64,000 nucleotides of DNA, taken from Myroides sp. N17-2 (GTDB taxonomy: Bacteria > Bacteroidota > Bacteroidia > Flavobacteriales > Flavobacteriaceae). Shown piece by piece: positions 62,548-64,000 of this stretch. Location of the stretch: positions 1 to 64,000 of the forward strand of contig NZ_NSGJ01000026.1 in the NCBI RefSeq assembly GCF_002286775.1, read 5' to 3'. A model generated the notes under the pieces. That model was not told the origin of the DNA. It made no database searches and saw nothing but the letters and a program-made list of their open reading frames with translations. How positions within the stretch are numbered: the first letter of the stretch is position 1; each line of letters opens with the position of its first letter. The position numbers and the translations under genes were made by a program.

Positions 62548-63578
62548 ATTTAAAATTCAAAACATACTTAGTTTTTAGTTTTCTAATGTTAAGCAATTTT
62601 GTTTTTGCTCAATATGATCTGAATATTTATCAAGGTGGTCAACCTTTTTTTAATTCTTATAATGATTTAAAAACAGGAAAAACTGAGCAGAAACAGATAT
62701 CAGTTCAGCTGCGTAGTTTCTATGGTACTACTTTTCCCAAAAGGTGGAAGCTGACAGTAAGATTACTTGATGATTTCTCCGCTGGTAACTACAAAGTACC
62801 TGCAGAGATGGCTACTCTTAGTACTAATAAGCATGGAGGAAACTTTAACGAGTTAGCGTTGAGTGTTGTTGGGCGTGATCTGCCATTAAGTAAATTTCAA
62901 GAAAACGTAATAATAGAGAGCACCACACCATTAACTCAGGATAAAGTTTATACTTTATCATTTGATCTTACTATGCGTGGAGGAGAACATTTATTGACCA
63001 TTCCCAATGACACCTATAGAAGTACTTATGAATTTTCACTGTATGATACTTCCTCGGGAAGAGATGAACTTTTAACTAGAAAGACATCTCCTTTAGGAGC
63101 AGCTCGCTTTCAAATAGAATATGTAGGAAATCAAGGTGATCAACTAGCAGAGCTTAGAAATGGAGCTAATGAATTTATTTTCAATTTTGATTCAGGAAGT
63201 GATATTGCTAAGGGTAAAACAATTTCAATTAAAAATGCTTTATATGTTAGGAGTTATCAAGGACATCAAGTTTTAGTAAAAACAGCAGACAACAATATGT
63301 ATAATTTGACAATGTCAAATAGTTTACCTGTTTCTATTCTAAAACTAAAAGCAACTCTTAATAATTTTGAAGGAGCGAATGCTTCAGACTCAAGAGATGT
63401 ACAAGTTTTTGGTCCTATCTCATTATCTTCACAAGAACAGGTGCTTGCTTCATTTCCTAGATGGAGTAGATCGATGTCTTATAACTTAGAATTAAGTATA
63501 CCTCCTAATCAAAAGGAGTTACAACAGGCAAGTGGGAAGTATGAAACCTTTTTATATTTTGTAATTGTACCGAATTAA
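62544..63578 (+). CDS. Large pilin-like protein, candidate tip subunit
   Basis: 344 aa with signal peptide (ending VFAQ). No named family. The N-terminal ~190 residues form one beta-rich domain (YDLNIYQGGQPFFNSYNDLK, GGNFNELALSVVGRDLPLSK, YTLSFDLTMRGGEH). The C-terminal ~150 residues resemble the small subunits in plan (VLVKTADNNMYNLTM, then end ASGKYETFLYFVIVPN, cf. GTYTTTVTYNLYAL). Two domains with a pilin-like rear is the layout of fimbrial tip adhesins, hence the call, which is inference. Coupled to the chaperone (ATGA) and to the next gene (TAATG). Confidence 0.55.
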   Translation: MNLKFKTYLVFSFLMLSNFVFAQYDLNIYQGGQPFFNSYNDLKTGKTEQKQISVQLRSFYGTTFPKRWKLTVRLLDDFSAGNYKVPAEMATLSTNKHGGNFNELALSVVGRDLPLSKFQENVIIESTTPLTQDKVYTLSFDLTMRGGEHLLTIPNDTYRSTYEFSLYDTSSGRDELLTRKTSPLGAARFQIEYVGNQGDQLAELRNGANEFIFNFDSGSDIAKGKTISIKNALYVRSYQGHQVLVKTADNNMYNLTMSNSLPVSILKLKATLNNFEGANASDSRDVQVFGPISLSSQEQVLASFPRWSRSMSYNLELSIPPNQKELQQASGKYETFLYFVIVPN

Positions 63579-64000
63579 TGTTTAAGAGATTATTTGTTTT
63601 ACTGTTTTTCTGTTTTTTTGCTTTTGCAAAGGCTCAGCAAATTCCTGTGTATTTAAAATTTTCGGAAGGGGTTACTCAGGCTGATGAATTTGGCAATATT
63701 TCATCTATGGTAGAATTGTCTAATACAGCGGGTTTATTATGGACAGGAAGTATTAGAATAGAAGCGAGTAGTACAGATCTTCGCATTACAAGTTCTACAA
63801 ATAGACAGGTACAAATAAACCAAGGACAGAGAATATTTATTCCAATTATTGCCCATGTTGATCAATCAACAAGTAGTGAACAAGATATATTTATCAGCGT
63901 AAAAATTCTTAATGATTTGGGACAGATACTTCAAGTAGCCCAACAAAAAGTATCAATACAAAAAAATAGAAGAATTCTGCTTTTAAACCTAGAAAAACAA
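63578..64000 (+). CDS. Secreted protein of the fibre locus, cut by the window end
   Basis: Only the first 141 codons are present. ATG at 63578 overlaps the preceding stop (TAATG). A signal peptide (ending AKAQ) is followed by a beta-sandwich-like segment: IPVYLKFSEGVTQADEFGNI, SSMVELSNTAGLLWTGSIRI, INQGQRIFIPIIAHVDQ and DIFISVKILNDLGQ. This looks like an Ig-like or NEW1-type domain at the start of a larger surface or outer-membrane protein. Its position (after subunits, chaperone and tip candidate) is where an outer-membrane assembly platform would be expected, but the visible part does not show an usher signature. Confidence 0.65.
   Translation, partial: MFKRLFVLLFFCFFAFAKAQQIPVYLKFSEGVTQADEFGNISSMVELSNTAGLLWTGSIRIEASSTDLRITSSTNRQVQINQGQRIFIPIIAHVDQSTSSEQDIFISVKILNDLGQILQVAQQKVSIQKNRRILLLNLEKQ

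Overview
The window is AT-rich DNA from a member of the Bacteroidota, class Flavobacteriia; a Myroides-like organism is plausible but not proven. The evidence is SusC/SusD-type and other TonB-dependent receptors, a giant adhesin with SprB and MBG repeats and a type A T9SS sorting domain, promoters of the TTG / TAnnTTTG form, and few recognisable Shine-Dalgarno sequences. No rRNA, tRNA, CRISPR array or intact prophage was seen.

Layout. 1-7,850: hypothetical proteins, a lipocalin lipoprotein, a convergent block (NmrA-like SDR, small membrane protein, beta-barrel protein, AraC regulator), a CrtA-like protein, and a run of small hypothetical genes ending in a probable frameshift. 7,850-9,830: an acetyltransferase relic and a D-2-hydroxyacid dehydrogenase bracketed by two kinds of dispersed repeat. 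9,880-20,500: pstSCAB, divergent from a SusC/SusD/phosphodiesterase (EEP) locus. 20,700-24,200: a ChaA-type cation/proton exchanger, a DUF2004-like protein, and an LLM oxidoreductase with its ArsR-like regulator. 24,370-34,610: a membrane-anchored TPR-HTH regulator, the 2,471-residue adhesin and a companion barrel protein. 34,650-37,420: small paralogues, a VF530 protein and second copies of both repeat families. 37,730-42,755: a phytate-type locus (TonB receptor, acid phosphatase-like metallophosphoesterase, beta-propeller phytase). 42,880-49,425: regulators and metabolic enzymes. 50,080-55,535: three tandem paralogous secreted proteins. 55,600-57,600: a decayed IS5-type transposase and an alpha/beta hydrolase. 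58,676-64,000: an AraC regulator followed by an operon of pilin-like secreted proteins, a PapD-like chaperone, a larger pilin-like protein, and a gene cut by the window end.

Two themes stand out. The first is phosphate acquisition: pstSCAB, a SusCD-EEP locus and a phytase locus lie within 33 kb. The intergenic region between pstS and susC carries two arrays of four hexamers at exact 11-bp spacing that resemble PhoP/PhoB boxes. The second is surface structures: the SprB/MBG adhesin, the three tandem secreted paralogues, and a chaperone-assisted fibre locus that does not look like the Mfa/Fim lipoprotein pili usual in Bacteroidia.

Dispersed non-coding repeats are also notable. One is a ~490-500 bp element in two inverted copies whose core hairpin shows a compensatory base change. 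The other is a MITE-like family of ~155 bp with 14-15 bp terminal inverted repeats (two long copies, one short).
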